From H17-190 sp034435615 (GTDB lineage: Bacteria; Chloroflexota; Dehalococcoidia; SM23-28-2; HRBIN24): a stretch of 22,699 bases of DNA. Position numbers and translations under genes: made by a program. The stretch spans positions 1 to 22,699 of the forward strand of contig DAOTWZ010000089.1 of assembly GCA_034435615.1 (NCBI GenBank), read 5' to 3'. A model generated the notes under the pieces. That model was not told the DNA's origin, made no database searches, and was given only the letters and a program-made list of their open reading frames with translations. This document shows positions 22,013 through 22,699 of this stretch, in pieces. Numbering within the stretch: the stretch's first letter is position 1; every line of letters begins with the position of its first letter.

Positions 22013-22699
22013 TCAGGTGAGGGCCGGCTGGGAGGCGTTGAGGAGGACGATCTCGCCGTTCTGGACGTCGATGCGGACGGTATCGCCAGGGCGGAAGCGC
22101 TCCTCCAGGATGGCCTCGGAGAGGCGGTCCTCGATCTCGTTCTGGAGGACCCGCCGCAGGGGCCGGGCGCCGAAGACGGGGTCGAAGCCCTTCTCGCCCA
22201 GCCAGTCCTTGGCGGCGTCGGTGATCTCCACGGCGATGTCCTTGAGGGCCACCCGCTTGCTGATCTCGCCGATCTCCTTTTCGACGATCTGGCGGATGTG
22301 CTCCTTGGTGAGGGGATGGAAGACCACCACGGCGTCCAGGCGGTTGAGGAACTCCGGCCGGAAGACCTGCCGCATGGCCTGGAGGACCTTCTCCTTCATC
22401 CGCTCGTACTGCTCCTGGAAGCCCTGGGCCTCCTCCCGCTTGGTGGAGAAGCCGAGGACGTTCTCCTTGCGGATGAGGTCGGACCCCACGTTGGAGGTCA
22501 TGATGATGATGGTGTTGCGGAAGTCCACCCGGCGGCCCTTGGCGTCGGTCAGGTGGCCGTCGTCGAAGATCTGGAGGAGCATGTTGAAGACGTCCGGGTG
22601 GGCCTTCTCTATCTCGTCCAGAAGGATGAGGCAGTGGGGCTTGCGCCGCACCGTGTCGGTGAGCTGGGCGGCGTCCTCGTAGCCCACGTAGCCCGGCGG
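22013..22699 (-). CDS. clpC: Clp protease ATPase subunit ClpC, C-terminal part (cut by window edge)
   Basis: The last 228 residues of a Hsp100/Clp ATPase that unfolds substrates for ClpP. The frame is open to the window edge and begins PPGYVGYEDAAQLT, the well-known AAA2 segment. Then come Walker B LILLDE, sensor 1 (IIIMTSNVGS), the arginine-finger region FRPEFLNRLD and sensor 2 GARPLRRVLQNEIED, ending in a short D2-small domain (RFRPGDTVRIDVQNGEIVLL). Neighbouring radA favours ClpC, but the ClpC-specific middle domain lies outside the window, so ClpB or another family member is not fully excluded; the C-terminal sequence fits ClpC better. Followed by a strong hairpin terminator. Confidence 0.9.
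   Translation of the reverse strand, partial: PPGYVGYEDAAQLTDTVRRKPHCLILLDEIEKAHPDVFNMLLQIFDDGHLTDAKGRRVDFRNTIIIMTSNVGSDLIRKENVLGFSTKREEAQGFQEQYERMKEKVLQAMRQVFRPEFLNRLDAVVVFHPLTKEHIRQIVEKEIGEISKRVALKDIAVEITDAAKDWLGEKGFDPVFGARPLRRVLQNEIEDRLSEAILEERFRPGDTVRIDVQNGEIVLLNASQPALT

Noticed and set aside
1..22699. tRNA or rRNA genes, insertion sequences, prophage or defence genes
   Set aside because: Almost all sequence is assigned to core genes; the gaps of 115 bases or less show no such signatures.

Overview
The window is a compact, very GC-rich stretch of bacterial chromosome made almost entirely of housekeeping genes. The gene content (fmdB-type zinc ribbons with acidic tails, clpC next to radA, mreBCD-pbp2-rodA, acyl-CoA enzymes scattered among core genes) would fit a Chloroflexota-like bacterium. 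Frequent AGG (Arg) and ATA (Ile) codons despite the high GC would fit a thermophile. Both placements are inference; no rRNA or other decisive marker is present. I see no mobile element, CRISPR array, tRNA or rRNA. No gene-free stretch reaches 300 bases; the longest gaps are about 115 bases (20391-20505, 21901-22012).

Layout. Positions 1-2842, minus strand, read right to left: rnhB, yraN, a RecB/AddB-like PD-(D/E)XK nuclease with a probable Fe-S cluster, an FmdB zinc-ribbon gene, a hotdog thioesterase, and a second FmdB gene cut by the window edge. Positions 2886-6170, plus strand: a 4-oxalocrotonate tautomerase-like protein, ftsH, then the ribosomal genes rplU-rpmA-rpmE, closed by a strong hairpin terminator. 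Positions 6248-10754, minus strand: hisH, a VOC/PhnB-like protein, hisA, an acyl-CoA dehydrogenase, hisF and hisI, i.e. a histidine cluster with two unrelated genes inserted. Positions 10852-13478, plus strand: ligA overlapping a thermonuclease-like lipoprotein gene. Positions 13558-19053, plus strand: the cell-shape operon mreB-mreC-mreD-mrdA-rodA, with 1-4 base overlaps from mreC onward. Positions 19050-22699, minus strand: a CoA-transferase, radA and the 3' part of clpC.

The genes cover nucleic-acid maintenance (RNase HII, LigA, RadA, two nucleases, YraN), protein quality control (FtsH, ClpC), ribosome proteins, late histidine synthesis (HisI, HisA, HisHF), lateral-wall peptidoglycan synthesis (MreBCD, PBP2, RodA) and acyl-CoA metabolism (thioesterase, acyl-CoA dehydrogenase, CoA-transferase).

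I did not find a new multi-gene system. The most notable signals concern gene expression. rplU appears to start at AUU behind a perfect Shine-Dalgarno. Four genes (ftsH, hisH, ligA, radA) have a -10 box only 8-11 bases before ATG and no Shine-Dalgarno, as expected for leaderless mRNAs. Several -10 boxes are directly preceded by GG and lack a recognisable -35. rodA and the convergent CoA-transferase end on one shared palindromic CTAG.
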